Part shown: piece after piece, positions 32,772 to 47,700 of the stretch
Numbering within the stretch: the stretch's first letter is position 1
Layout of the letters: each line of letters opens with the position of its first letter
Assembly: GCA_013398295.1 (NCBI GenBank)
Contig: VZSF01008955.1
Span: 355,623-419,622, forward strand
Reading direction: 5' to 3'
DNA: 64,000 nucleotides
Source of the DNA: Chionis minor
Lineage: Eukaryota; Chordata; Aves; Charadriiformes; Chionididae
Notes under the pieces: generated by a model
What the model was told of the DNA's origin: nothing
What the model saw: only the letters and a program-made list of their open reading frames with translations
Database searches by the model: none
Program-made: the position numbers and the translations under genes

Positions 32772-35700
32772 GTCAGTGGGGCGCCGTGCCCCGGGCAGAC
32801 TGAGGAGGGGGGCGGCGGCGGCAGCTCCCGGCCCCGGCCTCCGGGCGAAGAGCGGCCCCCGGGGCCTGCTGCGGGGCAGGGGGGGACCGGGCTCCGTTCA
32901 GCCCGCGGAGGGTGGAGCTGGAGCCGCCTCCTCGGGGTGACTCGGAGGCGGAGGGGGCTGCCGGCGGTGACAGCCGCGTAAATGGCCCCTGTCCCCCTCG
33001 CTCGGTGCCCGGCGGCGCGCAGGCGCCCGCCCGAGGCGAGGAGGGGGCTCGGTCTGCCTGGCGCAGGAGGGAGTCGCCGAGTGAGTCACCGCCGGGCTCC
33101 GGTCGGCTCCCCACCGGGCAGACGGTGCCCGCCCCCGCGGACGGTCGCGGAGCCGGGCGGGGGCCGCCGTGGCAGCGGGCCCGCGTCCCCCCCGCCCCGT
33201 CCCTCCCGGGAGGCGGCGGCCCGTCCCCTCGGCGGGGCACTGACGGGGCCGCGGGGCCCCCCCCCCGGGGCGGGGAGGGGGGGCGGGGGGGGGGGGGGGN
33301 GCGGGGGAGGTGGGGGGGTTTACACGAGCCGTCCCAGTTGGGTCGCTGGCTGGGGGCGTGGGAGCTCAGCCTATGTCCTTGCAGGTCCGGTCGCGACATC
33401 TGAGCTGTCGCAGGCGCAGGTGAGGCCGGGTGACAAAAGAGACGCGTCCCGGTGCATGCAAAAGGGGGAAAGAAGTTCGAGGTTTTCTGGGTGACTGAAA
33501 TCGTGTCTAACGTGCCTTGTGGGTTAAAACAAACCAACCAAACAAACAGGAAAAAATCCCCTGCTGTAAAATTTTGTAGCTGTCAATGGTGCGTGCTTCA
33601 AAGATGGAAAAACTGCAGAAAGTGCAGTCTGACTGATACACTTTTAAAAAGCCACATTGCATTTCCTCCCATGTTCTGAAAAGAGATGAAAACCTGTTAG
33701 GTACTTGATCTGTCGTGGTACCACAGTGGTGTTATTCTTCAGAGCTTACTTTTACAAATTAAAAAATAGAACCTGAAATACTAGTCCCTTATTTGCTTAT
33801 TTGTTTCAAAATGTTTTATTCTAATTTTGTGTGGTATTTCTGAAAAGTGTTTATTTTCGTCGGTGCTAATAAATAGAGAAAATCAAACAAAACGAAATTA
33901 CGGATTGTCATTTGACTAATCTGTTGATGATGTACAAGGGAAAACAAAATTCTCATTCCAAATCCTTTGCTACCTATCTGCTGAAGATGATGTATGAAGC
34001 AGTAACAGAATAATTTTTTTCCTCCACCCTACTCACAAGTTTTGTGGCTGGCGATGCTGCTAAAGAAATCTTGTCTTTATGTGAAAATAACTGAGCACTG
34101 TGAGAAAGGAAATGCGATACGAACGTGTCATCAGCCTGGAGTCAATTTTCTAATCAGAAGTGTGCATGGAATCGCTGGACTTAATTGACTGCTACAGCTC
34201 ACTTCCTACAGAGCTATTTAAGCAATCTGTGTGAAAAGAGAAGTGGACTCTAATCTCTGTGCTACAGGTTGAAGTCTGAAATGTGTCAAGGAACTGGGCA
34301 TGAGTAACACGAATTGGTTTTTGTCTAGTTTTTCAAATAAACCTAGATTAGAAGTAAGTACTTACTAGTGTTGATAAATCTGTGTTTGCTTTCTTGTGTG
34401 ATGTGATAATGCTTATTCAACAAGCATATGTCAATTGATTGTGACAAGTTTCGTCATTTTTAAAAAGCTTATGGGATATACCTAACAGTCTGAGGTTTGC
34501 AAGTTGAAGTTGAGTCCCATGATCCACTATGTTGACATTAAAAGAGTATATTTACTACCTAAAATATAGACGGTATTATTATTAAGCCCCTTATTATGGG
34601 TGTTCTTACTTGCATGATCAGATAGTATCGGTTCTTCCTGCAGAACTGGTGCTTTCGGTGGTTGCAGAAGTTGGTTACACAAGAAAGTGGAATTCAGGTG
34701 ACACAAGCATCTGTAAATCTGGTGTCTTTTTAAATTTCAGGAACTCGTTTTTTCAACAATGATAATGTTGTTCATTATTTCAGGATTTTAATAAGTTTTG
34801 TAAGAACATCGTTAAGGTAGGCTTCACACACTGTTTTATTTCAGTCTGGAGCCAAATACATAAGGAATTTCCTGTGATAGAGACGGTGCCGAAGGACACT
34901 TTCACTATGTACTCTATTACTATATTGGTTCCTGTTCTACAGTTTTCATAGTTCCTTAAAAGTGATGCCTGTTTGCCATCTTCAACAAAGCGGGTATTAG
35001 TGGCAAAATGAAAATGTACTGGAAGAAGTCCACGTATAATAAAGGAACAGTGGAAATAATTAACCAGTTATCTCGTTTTACTTGCTGGTAAACTTAGTTT
35101 TGATGATTGTATTTCTCTTTGTTTGAACAAAGCCAAATCTAATATATACTTCAAAGAAGAAATAGAAGATACAGACTTATGCCTTAAGTTACTGAGAAGT
35201 TTTGCCAGAAATCACAGAATTGCAGGATGGTTGAGGTTGGAAGGGATCTCTGGAGGTCATCTTGTCCAGCTCCTCCAAATCCACATTGATTTAGCAATAT
35301 TTGCTATGAAGATTGCTGCAATATCTGTTAGTCACGTGTTAGCAATTTTGAGCTTTCTTACTATCTAGATAGTGTACATGCAAATGTAAAAGTGTGTCAC
35401 GCAGCAGTATAGTTTCCATTTAGCAGTTTACAGCGCTTTTAGATGAACTGATATGGACACTGGAGTTGGGAATGAGCCTTATCATTCTACATTTGTTAGC
35501 TAGGGAAAATTTTTACATAGATACAAGTCTTTTTAAGGTCTGGGAACAAAAAGAAGATCCAAACTGCATTTTGGAACAGTTTTGATATCTAAATCATTTT
35601 TTACCTTTGTAAAAGGTTTTTCTTACTGCTGTGTTACAGCTTAAGAACAGTGGAGGTGGGGTAGAGCTTATTTACTCAGCTTGTAACAAACCTCTGTCTT

Positions 35701-38700
35701 ATGTCAGGATCTGGTGATGAGTTTTTAGCTTTCTCCCAGTCTTTTAAAAACTCTTAAAATATAAGCTGTGTCCTCTGTCTTAAATATGCATTGCTGTTCT
35801 CCAGGGCTGTGAAAGGAAATGAGAAGGAGGGGGGAGGGGGAAGAAAATATTTTTTTTTTTGTTGTTCTTCAGATTATGTGGTGCTTGGCATAGGATATGA
35901 AACTAAATGCTCTCTGCTAAGCCGAAGAGATGAGTTTGTCATTTGGAGGCTTCAATTTTTGTCAGCTCCATATTGTGTTGGGTGTGTTTTTTGTGAAAGT
36001 GGATGGAGTGTGTCTATTTCGTAATATACATGCCCTAAAATGGAACAACTGTCTGGATAACGGCGTTATCCTTTACAAAGGACACTGTGCCTAGGAGTCT
36101 TGTGTGTAGTGTTGGGATCACTTACTCTTACCATGAAGGTCTTCCCCACTGAACTGGAACTGGTGTTGAATCTTCAATGTGCTGTTATGTGCTTCCACGG
36201 GTGAGAGATTTCTTGTTGAACAGCACCTTTTCTTGAAAGATTTTCTGTGCACTGTTCTGCTATGATAATAGCAGATACCCTTCAGTGTTACTACTTTTTC
36301 CTCAGTTAGACTTTGTAGACAAGCGTATGAACTTTCAGCAGGACTCTGGATTGCACTATGCAAGTTCACAATAGTGTTTCTGTTACACTGTCTGTGGTTG
36401 TAAGGCGATCGTCTCCACCATAGGGATTTGAATCTTGAGTTGTTTGGATCCAAGGTATCGATGGAGATTAGGTATTACTTACACAGACTTGTATAAGGGG
36501 TTTTTTCAGGTTGTTTTTGGTTTTGGCTTTTCGTATCATTGACGGAAATTCCCTTTCTGGCTAATGAGCAGCCTGAGTCTTCTGTATAAGTAGCTGCAAT
36601 ATTCCTGCCTTTCTGTGAAAAACAGCTTTGTTTATCAAAATATGTCTAAGAAGCATCAAGGAAAGCTTACAAACTTTGCCTTTACCTTGAGTTAACTAGC
36701 CTCACAGAATATGACATTCTTCATGTCAATTAGATTTTAACTCTAAAGTTTACCGGTGATAACACATACTTCAACTTAAAAAATCCCATTCTTGGTTTGA
36801 ATCTTGTTTGCTGTTTTCGCAAAGAAAATAGTAGGAGGTTTAGAAGTGTTTCCTATGGCAAAAACCCAAATTGTTTTCAGTTTGTGTCATTAGTTAATGT
36901 TCTCCATGAACTTAGACCTTCTTTGCTTTTGCTCACCTGAAGCAACAGATGTAAAAATACTAAGATTTCAATAAAAGAAAATTGAAGTAAATTTTGTGAC
37001 AATTTTTTTCGCCTTATAGTTGAGAAATCATTCTGAAACACATATGAAGATTAGTTTTAGAAAGAATAGCATGCTAATTGTACAGATATCAGGAATCAGC
37101 TGATCCTGCTATAAGCAGTGATAGCCTACATCATCAGGTACAGCTTCATTGGTACTTGTCTGACCTAAATATTTGACCTGCCTATCATTCTGCTTTTATA
37201 CCAGTAAGAGCGTGCCTGTTTCACGAGGGATGTTGCCATCTCAAGAGATCTGAGGTGACTCCTTTTAGAATCTACCATTTCTCTTTTGTTTGGCCAGAAT
37301 GAGCATGTTTCTTCCTGTAATTAAATGACCAAAATTGTTTGGATGAACTTTGAAACTTCTGCTAGTAGCAAAAGACATAGAATTTTTGCTTCTTTTCAGT
37401 TTTGTGTATTCTACTTCTATGTCACTTTAGTTTTGTGAAAGTTATCCAATTCTTGTACCCAGCCAAAGAAAACAAAATGTGTACTTTTCCTAGAATAAAT
37501 GTAAACCAGCTTCTCTCTTTGCTTGTACTGAAGATTTTACAGTGTATTCTACATGACTGACTTTATTGGCTTGTGTAGTATGTGGGAAAATTGCAAAACA
37601 CCACGTAGACATAACAGTCTACATTGTTCTGAGTGAACCTGTGTTGAATCTGAGTGCTTACAGAAAGCATGAGTATAATGCCTATTGTAAACAAATGCTG
37701 CCTGCATCTAGTGAAAGAACAGTCTGAAAAAGGACAGGTAGTAAAGCAGGAGTGCTTGAGGTGGCAGAAGAGAATGAGGAGAAAGAGCAATTTAAAGTTT
37801 CCTTATAATCCTATATTTCTTAAATTCCCTTATATTTGAAATTCAGTACTTTCTGTATTTAAGTAGAGACTTCATGGTGACAGTTTTTTTCTGTGTGAAT
37901 GCGTTGGTAGTGTTCTGATGACCAAATAGGAATCCATAAAAGCTTTTTTCAACAAAAATAAAACACTTTCACATTCTTCTATTTTTGTTAGTAGCTTCAT
38001 ACATTATATCACATCTTAAGCTTCTGTAACAGAACATCTTCCAAAAGGCCAAAGTGAAATTGCTTTCGTGCTTTATGAAATTGTAAAGTTATTTTGGAGA
38101 TAAACCAGCAATAACGTATTTGCTGGTAGAAGTCTTAATCATTACATTTATTAAGATTTAATATTAAATCTTATGTCTCAGATTTCTTAAGCATTTGGCT
38201 TAATAAAATAAACTCAGATAATTTGATTTCTAGTTTTTGGTTTGTTTCACATTATTTTTGCAAATGTACTATAAATCTGGATGCTGATTCTGCAGACATC
38301 TTATTTGTACAATTAAAGTTTTGCTGAAGCTTTAAGTCAGACAACTTTTATGTATACATAATAAATTAGTGCATTTGCATGATCAACAGGAATTAGTCAG
38401 CATTTTACTTGTATGCGATCATTTTCTTTAAATGATTCTCAGAATGGTTTTACTGGGAAATAAATTTCAGAATGAAAATTATGTTGAAGATTACTTCGTG
38501 TTCAGGTAGCTGATACAGTAGTGTGAAGCATTCTGAGGAAAAAGGGTGTTTAAATAAAGCCTGTGAGGAATAAAATTGTGTCTTACATTCAAATGATTAT
38601 GGAGCATGTAAGAATCAAAACAAAGCCCACAGTTATATTTTTTGAAATTTGGTATTTCTCCTGCTGAAGCCTTGGTGTTGGGTGTGGGTTTTTTTTTATA

Positions 38701-41700
38701 TCAGAGGGGTATAAGAGTATGTACTAAATAACTTTGAGTGAGAGGTGCGTGTTAAAGTGCATTTTGTTTTTTCTGCATTGTTCAAGCAGATTGGACAAAG
38801 GAGATTAGATAATTTCTGTTGACACATTAATGGAGTTGTAAAGGCTCAAAGTTACTTGTTTCACAGATTTTTTTGCAAATCATGAGAATAATTCCTAAAA
38901 AGTAATTACACAACATACCCAGGTTTTGGCTGCTTGTAGGGAAACCCAGGTTTCTCAATGCGGTAGCTCCTGTGGGAGTTGTTCTGTAGACCTTTGTGGA
39001 AAGTGGTGCTTGTCAGGGTCCAGGTCTCTTCATCCTCTCCTCTTTTCATGAGAAGAAACAGGAGAGGAAAGTAAGAAAAGAACTCCAGCTCAGGCTGTGG
39101 CTTTTAGTACATCCAGGCTCCCCTGTGTGGACGGACACAGGAGCCTGGCTCTGTAAAGTGTGCCCCCAGCACAGATTTTGTGGCAGCTCTACAATATAGC
39201 TTGAGAATACCAGAGCTTTCATTTTCTCTGAGAAGTTGGCTGCTTCTGTTATCTGACTCTCAAGGAAGCAATCTTGGGATCCAGCTACCCAGGAATCTGG
39301 AAGTTACGCGGTTGCTTACTTCTGGAACAATTTTCATGTTGTGGTAGCACGCATTGCTGGGGATCTGGAGACCTGAGAAAAATAATCATTTGTAAATAGG
39401 TATCCGTAATTCACTTTAGTGATAAATCTCTTAAACGTTGTTCAAATATACCAACAAACTGCCTATCAAGGGCACTGTCCAAATGCTTGAATTATATTGT
39501 ACCCAAAGGGGTAAAAGTGTAGGAATTCATTATATTTAGGCTGAAGCATCTTTTCAGAGTGAAGACAATTAACAAAAAAAATCTTTTTTTTTTTAAATTA
39601 CTATATGTTTTGACAAATTAAAGATTCTGTTTTTTAATTTTTGAGAAGCTTAATGTACTAAAATTTCATAGCCTGCAAAATTAGAATGTCAAACATGCGC
39701 AGGTCTCTATAGCACCACCCCAAACACAAAAACAAATCCAAGAAGTCCTGTTCCGTTATGTCTGTAGAGTCATGTTTCTTTAGTGTGAATTTTGAATAGT
39801 AAGCGGAGACACTGTGAATAGGATCAAATAATGTGGGCTGAGAAATCTCAGGCTAGGCAAAACAACTGAAAAGTCGCCTCCCGTTTCAAAATAAAATGAA
39901 AACCTCTTACGCTGCATCTCCGGGCTATCTTCCTTCTCACATTCCAAATATACTTACTGAGTACTCTGAAACCACTTGGCTGTATTATATAGACCTTTTC
40001 TGTGTGATCAAAATTTTCTCCGTGAGCTGTTTGTTTAAGCGCGGCTGCAGTATTGCAGTATCAGACAGTAGGGGATATTCTTGTGGGAATCTAGCATTTG
40101 ACACAGGTCTGTTTCCTCTTTAGTTCTGTAATGTTGTGATGTGTAACAAACTGTTGTAACTGCAGTTATCTTTAGCTAAAACTCTCTTACATTCTTGTAT
40201 CACTCCTTTTTCCCCTTTGAACTTGATCCCTTGTGTGTCCCCTGTGTCCCGTTCCCTGCAGCGATCCCAGCTGGCTCTGGTGGAGATTGGTTTGCTGTGA
40301 ATATCCTTACTACCAAAATGGGTACCAGAAGCTTCTCAGAAGCCGTGGCAACTGACCACTTGCTTTCACCAGGAATAGGGGCCTTTTGTCTGAATACCTT
40401 GTCCTCAGGTAACTTCCCCTCTCCCACCTTTGTAGAGTAAATGTAAGAGGTGGTATGCATTTATATAAATTCAGGAGCCAGATGACCTCTATGAAATGTT
40501 AATTGGGTTTTCTTTTGTTTGTTTTTGTAACTTACGATTCTGCAAAAAATAATTGTTTGCTATGCAGCTATGTGTTTTGGTGTTGGGGTTTTTTTTTTAA
40601 GTCCTAAAGTAAATTTGCAAAACTGGTTTGTGAAGTAAATCAGCACTCTCATTATAAACATGTCTTTATGTGTGTCTTCTGAATGTAATCTTCTAGATGC
40701 TTCTGAGTATCTTTAGGCTATTTGACAATTGCTGTTTATCATTTACACTTTAATTCATTTTCGTAACTTGATGTTTATTAACTCTGTGTTGATAGATATA
40801 TGAAGGATAGGTCAGCTTTTTACCTAGTTTACATAGGATAATAGCTGATTGTTTGTTGTTGGATTTTTTTTTTTAATTAAAATAGTCCTTATAGTTAATG
40901 TGTTATCAAAAAAAATCTTATTGTGAGATCTGATCAGTCAGCATTAAAAAGCTGTCTGCTAATTTCACATAAATATATGATGCAGTTTCTGAAAGGCAGA
41001 CGTTGTCATGCTTTTTACACTGCACCATTATTTCTTGATTTTAAATTTATAAAATTATTTTTCACCAAGTGGCTTATTCTTTGCATCAGGTACAGAATGT
41101 TGTATTTTGAGTGGAATTTAATAGTTATCAAGTTGTAAGCAAGTTCTCAAAACGAGAGGTGTTATTTTTGCTGCCTGCAATGTGGGAGTTGCATATACCT
41201 TGCCACATATGGTTTAGTGTATTAAGGATTTTATGTTACCTTGTACTGAACGTATGCATTAAGGTCTGTCGTGTATAGGACTGTCATGTTTGAAACAATT
41301 TTTGGGGGTTTGATAATATTGACTGTTTCTATGTTTGTGTAAGTGATATATGAAAAGTCTCATGGGATAGAAAAGCTAATAATGGTCTGTGTGAGGATTT
41401 ATCATAAATGAAAGAGAAACTGCTTGAGCAATATTTTACTTACAAGATGATTATCATTCATGCAGTGTAAGCTCCTCATTTATGCACAGTGTTTGGCTAT
41501 GTCTGAGCAGATCTGCTCTATGACACATAATTAGATAATAGCCGTTGATGACAGCAGCTGTTTCAGTTCTGCCTGTACCCTAAAAGCAACCAGTACAGAT
41601 TTTCCACATAGAAAGAAAATAATTTCCTGTATGTATTATTACAGAATTAACTAGGAGAAGCTTTATATACTGTCAACAGAGTTGGTGGGGATGTCAGTAT

Positions 41701-44700
41701 GGAATGGGTCTTGGAGTGAATGGATGAGTGTGCTAAGCTGTCTTTAGGAAGTCAGCTGGAGTAGGAGTCCACGCTGAAGTCCTTCAGTGGCGTGATGAAA
41801 TGGAAGCAATTATTTGGAAAGCATCAGCAAAGCAGATGTACTATTCAGCGCTCCACCTCCCAGGATGGGAGAGATAAGGGGGATGGTGTGACACTGCAGG
41901 AGACATGTTACACAAGCATGGGCTGGTTGTTGAATCAGGGTCCTAGTTAGTGATTTGCCTGGAAAGGAAGATCTGTCTTTAGACTATAATGAGTCAGAAG
42001 GCCTGATGAGTGTTAGGTGGTTTGGGTCCTGCATAGTAGCCTCATAAGTCCCACCTGAAGCTGTAGGGTTGTAGGGAGTGTTTTGGACTTGTCTACTGTG
42101 CTGTAACTCGTTGCCAGCTGAGAGCAGTAGGTCTAGGCTGGGTGTGCAAACAGGGGAATGCCCTGTCCTTCTCCAGAGGGTTGGCCTGTGAGCACCTTTG
42201 CAAGATGCCCTCCTGCAGATGATGCAGATCCTCGCCACACAGGGTTCTTCATCTTGCACTCAGCCACCCCATACACATCTGACAGTCTTGCAGAAGTTGA
42301 AGGTGTGATTAAATATAGCATGCAGGCATTTGTGTGGGGTGGGTAAAGGGGTGATACTCTTCTCCTGTACAAATTGATGTCAGAGGGTGTAAGAAGGTGC
42401 CAGCCAGGTATCATAGGTAGTGAGGGGCATACTTGGGGAGTCTGGTGAGATGTGTAGCTGCTGCAGTTGGTATTGCCATTTAGGAGTCCCCTGCAATTCC
42501 CTATAGCCTGCTGAATGAGGGAACGGTAGTCCTTGCAGTTCATCTACTGGTAAGGGCTTCTTGTGAGGAAACTGCATGGTATTTGGGACTCCATGCAGGA
42601 CACAATATTGCTGAAACAGATGACTTCTGGATAAAGGCTGGAGGATAGCCTCTCAGACCACCAAAGTCATGTCCGCTATAGACTTGCCTACTTGGTTACC
42701 CACTGGCTGCTGACAGTGGTGGTGAGATTTTTACAGTGCTGTAGCGCAATGCTCCCTTCCTGGTGCAGACTGTGGGTGCTCCTTTCTTTGTGGGAGTTTT
42801 TTGTCCAGATTTATTAAAATTCATCCTCGCAAGTCTTTATGTGTACACACAACTAAATGTACTGTGAATATTCTTATATTCTTCAGTAAAGAACTTAAGT
42901 ATTTATGTGACAGTGTGTTTGGTTAATCCTACTGTGTTGTAGGTGTAAAAGGTATCACAAACCCTACCACAAGTACCTTTTTTTTTTTTTTTAAGTTCTT
43001 TTAAGCTTTTGATTTTGGTAATGTATTCTATCCTGATGTTTTCATGGGCATGGGCATTTTCATGTTCTGCAATAAGTGTTTCCTTTTACTGGCTTTAAAT
43101 ATGTTCTCTTTTTGTTTCAGGTGCGGTTTTTTTCTTAAGATAAATGAGCATCCAATTAACTTTTTGTGCAGCATGCATTACGTTGTCATTAATGTTTTTG
43201 TTTATCCTCTCTGTTTCTAAATTGGTTTTAATATTTTCAGAAATGGATACAGTGTCCAAGACGAGGCCATGCCATCACATTTTGTGGTGATATTGAGTAC
43301 TACCTACCATTCATTTTTTTATACATAGAAGTACTTTAGCCTTCATATATCTCAGGCAGTTTTTCATCGTCTCTTATCTGCCAGCTTTATGTCTGAAAAA
43401 CTTAGAACCCAGTAGTTTCCATGAATTATATCTTCAGATGTTCTGTGTTTTGCATCATCAATGAGTCAGCTCTTGCTGCAAAGCCATTTGCTGATGTCTT
43501 GGGTTCCTCAGGTCAGTTTTCTGTGGACTGGATGAATGGGACTTTAATGTTACCTGTCAACTTTTACACATTTTAACTTGGCCTGTGGAGCTAAAAGTCA
43601 TTTACTCCAAATCTTACATAAAACCATAGCTAATAGTTTCTTGCTGGTTGAAATACTACTTAATTACACTGCATTAAAATTAGAGCATCCCTAGGACAGT
43701 CAGGATTCGCTCAAAAGGTTTCTGTTAGTTTGTAGTTCACCAACTTTTTCTAGTCTGTGACTAAATATATTCAGTGTCTTTGGATTTCTGCATATCTTTT
43801 GGACATATTAGATATTGTTGCTCTTGCAGTCTTCTGACCAGTTTCTACTAACCTTAAGCCTTGACTGTACAGTTAATTTTTGTAGCGGCTTTTGTGATGC
43901 TTTTTGGTTGAAGTTTTTTAAAATACCAAGAGAGGATATCAGTTGCTTGATTCTAATCTTGTTTCATAGGTCTGAAGGATTAAAACAGACATCTTTTACA
44001 GAAGTTTGGTTTTTTGTGTTGTGTTTTGTTTTCTTTTTATGTTTCACCCCTGGTCTATCACTTCCATGCAGAATTTTCATTAATGCCTTACTCTTTCAGT
44101 AGAGGTCAATCAGTTGTGGCATCTGTAAAGTCTGTCTTTGTTCTGTCTGCTCTTCACTTCACAGCAGCTAAATCTTTAATCTTATATGACTGTCGTCTCT
44201 CTCACCTTTTCTTTTCTCTTCTGTCATACCTGGATCAAGAGCGGAATGCTACTAAGAACTTTTCTTAAGTGTCATCGTGCTTGATATTACTGGTATGTAG
44301 AGTTGTTTTTTAATCTGGAGAGTCTGTCTTTTTCTCATCTAGGGCTTGCTGCCATTGATGACTTGATGCCATCTAAATGGATCTAAGCATCTTCATACTT
44401 TGGACATAACTAATGATGTGCTGCCACGGGAAAAAGTATAGCAATGCTCCTGAACCCAGTATTTGCAGGTGTTGTTTTGTTCCTGAGATGGTGATACTTC
44501 TGGCTACCGGAAAGAAAATACAAGAGAGGAAATGGTTGTGTTGCCTGCAGCATGCTACTTGCTGTGGCTTTTTTTTTTCCACCGCCTTCTATTTAAAGCT
44601 GGGAGGGAATTAATTTTCTTTTTTTTTCCTCCAGATCAAACCAGTTATTGAAAATCAGCTTTGATTTGTGGTGTTAAATCAGATGGGAGGAACTCGCTCA

Positions 44701-47700
44701 TAACAGTAAATGCTCTGGTGATCCCAATGCTCTTTTTCTGTTGCAGATTTGACAAAGAGTTAGTTCTGTTCCTCTTCTCTTTAAACACAAAGTCTTAAAA
44801 TTTGAAGTGGTACAGTGAGCAGAATGATGGTTGACCTCCTTCTCTCTGTTACCTAGAGTCAGGGGAAGCCAGTGTCTTCCTCAGAGACTGAGTTGAAAAA
44901 AGACTGGTTTTCTTGCTTCAGAAATTGTATAGAGTACTGTAGATCACTGTAGTGATCTAATAACATGGTTCAGCCAGGTGAAACAGGAGAAAAAACCACA
45001 GTTACCTTCCTGTTCTATTTCTGCTGTTTTATTATTGATACAGTTGCCAGTGCTTGGTAAGCCATGCTTCCCCTTTTCAGAGCCAGTTTTGAACTACACA
45101 TCTTTTTAAGGTGTTCTAGTTCGTAACAAGACGATGAGTCACAAACATGTGGCACATATTATGATTTAGTAGTCTGTCATGATTACAGCATATGTGTAGG
45201 ATCAAATAGCTGAAGGAATTTTATTTAAAAAGCAGGGGAGGCATATGGCAGAGCCAGGTGGAAGAGATTGTGTATTTAGTAGATGTACAAAACAGCTGAG
45301 AATCCCGTGTCCAAATGCGATCCAGACTTCCTTATTTCTCTGCTAAATCCAGAGTTTGGAGTTTCTGTTGACAAACTTGACAAGTCATCTGGTATTCTCT
45401 CCAAACCTTTGTGGAGCGCTGCTCTAAGCTTCATGTAGTCTGTGGCCTTCATTATACAAGCCATAAGCTTGTGCTTTCAGAGAAGGGTTTTCTCCCTGTC
45501 TTCTCTACTGTTTTTTGGTTGGCTTCTGTTTCTAGTTTCACTTTGTGGCCATCTTCTCTGCAAGCATGGTGGAGTGCTCCATTCAGAACTTCAAGCCTGC
45601 GTTGTCACAGACAAAACTTTAGAAAATGAATATTTTGGGCAAGGAAAACAATGCATCTTCTGTGCAGGTTTTTAGTTGTTTTGGAGAGAAAAGATCTAAA
45701 TGAACAAAATACAATGATTATAACTTACTAGACGAGATATGAGTCTTACTACTGTGCTGTTATTGTGCAGTCTTTTACACTTTCAGTAAACTCTTAGTCT
45801 GTACTCTGTAAACTAAACTTGAACCATCTAACTGCTTAGTAATACTTTTCGTGTGTGTGTGTATGTACCCAAAGGAGCTATGTCAGGCTGCTGTGATAAT
45901 GATAACTTCATATTTCTAGATTCTTGCATTTAAAGTGTAAAAAATTTTGTCGCATTAATCTACCTTATATAATTGAATATTAAAACTGAGTTGAAATTCA
46001 TGCTATCGGATATAGCAGTTCAAACCTCAAATCGTATGTTTTGAGAAAGGAAGGGTATTTTGTGAAATTGAAACTAAATCAGTGAAAACAGTTTTGCTAA
46101 GAGTATCTCGTGGTACTAGCAAAGCAAGTATGTATTGCCTCGGTAACGGTGATGTCTTACTGCCACAGCAAAATAACATAACAGAAGGCTTTGGTGAACT
46201 CAACCGTGTCCTTTATTCCCATTCCTCTTTCCCATTCCTCTTGCCATTCCCTTTTACTTTTCCGTGTTCTGTTTTATTCACTTCTTGTACCAAGTAGCAG
46301 GTATTAACACTCGGTCTGTTCCCTAGAAAAGGAACATCAGTCAGGAGTTCATGGGATGTTGTGCAGGGAAATGGCCCTTGCCCAGTTTGACACAGTTTTT
46401 GAAGGAGTAATTAAGTCCTCCTAAGGAATGAACACCAGGGTGAAAAACGGCAGGCTGAGAGGGAGCTGTTTGCTTGTGCCAAGTCAGAGAGAAGAATGTG
46501 TGCATGCCATGAAGTCGGTGACATTGTTAGTTCTGAGTAGTTATATGAAAAGCTCATACAGAATTTTTAAATGGTTTTCCCCAAACAAAGATTTCTAATC
46601 ATGAAACGTCATGACAGGATCAAAGATTTCTAATTACTACATGTTCAGAATTACACGATTCTACCTAACTTTATGGGAGGTACTTTTCTGCTTACGTAAA
46701 AATTGTATCATAAATACAATAGACTAATAATTTCTCAAAGTTCAAGCAATTAAGCATTCTGCGTTACAGTACTGACTGAGAGACACAGTAGTTCTTTGGA
46801 TACAGACATAACTTGCCAAATTCCAAAGCTGTGCTGCCTCTGCCTTAGATTTTGCCTGGCAATAAATATTAGAAGATGTCTCCGACACCGGAATATTTAG
46901 AATAATATTAGCATTTAATTTAATAATAAAATTAAAAGTTACTAGTATTAAAATGTTAAATTGGAGATTTTATCTGGGTAACAATTTTGTCAGCAATGAT
47001 TATACCAACTCATGGCCAGTTCACTAGCACTTGCACTAGGCACACATGAGTGTGTCTGTGGTAAATCTTCTCCTGGAGTCTCTGTTTACTGAATGCGAAG
47101 CGCACCAGAAAGAAAAGTCAAAACACTCAGTGGGGCATGTTCTGGTTTGATGTACCGTGGGATCCTAGAACAATACCATTTGGAGGGTTGTGGTTGCCCT
47201 AAGGCTTTTAAAATATATTTTAAATCCGAAATGCTGCTGTTCTTATTGTTTAGCTTTTCTTTTAGTTTTATACATGCAGATCTGGATTCTTGTAAATTCT
47301 GACTAACGCATATGATTACATTGTGTTTTGCAGGGCTGGTTGCCCAAAGAGGCCAACTTCTCATTTCTTATTTTTTAAGTTAGAGGTCAATGTATAAAAC
47401 TAAAAGGTTTTCCTGTTGTATCGAGTAGCATGAAATGGTTCTAAAGTGCTGAAAATACTCAACAGGGAAACAAAAGTGTATTTTGTGTAACAACTGAGTT
47501 TAGAAGGAGCAGGGAACTGGCACAGAAACGTAAAGTGTTGGCATCATCAGTGGAAAATTCACTCTGGACTAAGCAGATAGACAAAGCAGATGTGTTTGTT
47601 GTATATTATGAAGTTACTATGGGTTTTGGGGAAGCACCCCAGTCTTCTCACCATGCACTCATTAGTCGCATCCAGCCGTGGAAGCAGAATGAAGATATCT

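Larger units (their letters stand above)
32090..33440. promoter_or_regulatory. BLTP3B: CpG island and promoter of BLTP3B
   Basis: Very CpG-rich, with GC boxes, a CCG repeat at 32527-32546 and a YY1-type site CAAGATGGCGGC at 32578-32589, 140 bases before the start codon at 32728. This is a typical TATA-less housekeeping promoter. Large open frames on both strands in this stretch are GC artefacts. Confidence 0.85.

Noticed and set aside
32773..33537. 254-codon minus-strand frame and several + frames in the BLTP3B CpG island
   Set aside because: Pro/Arg/Gly low complexity, crosses the undetermined base at 33300, and no conserved motif; a GC artefact.
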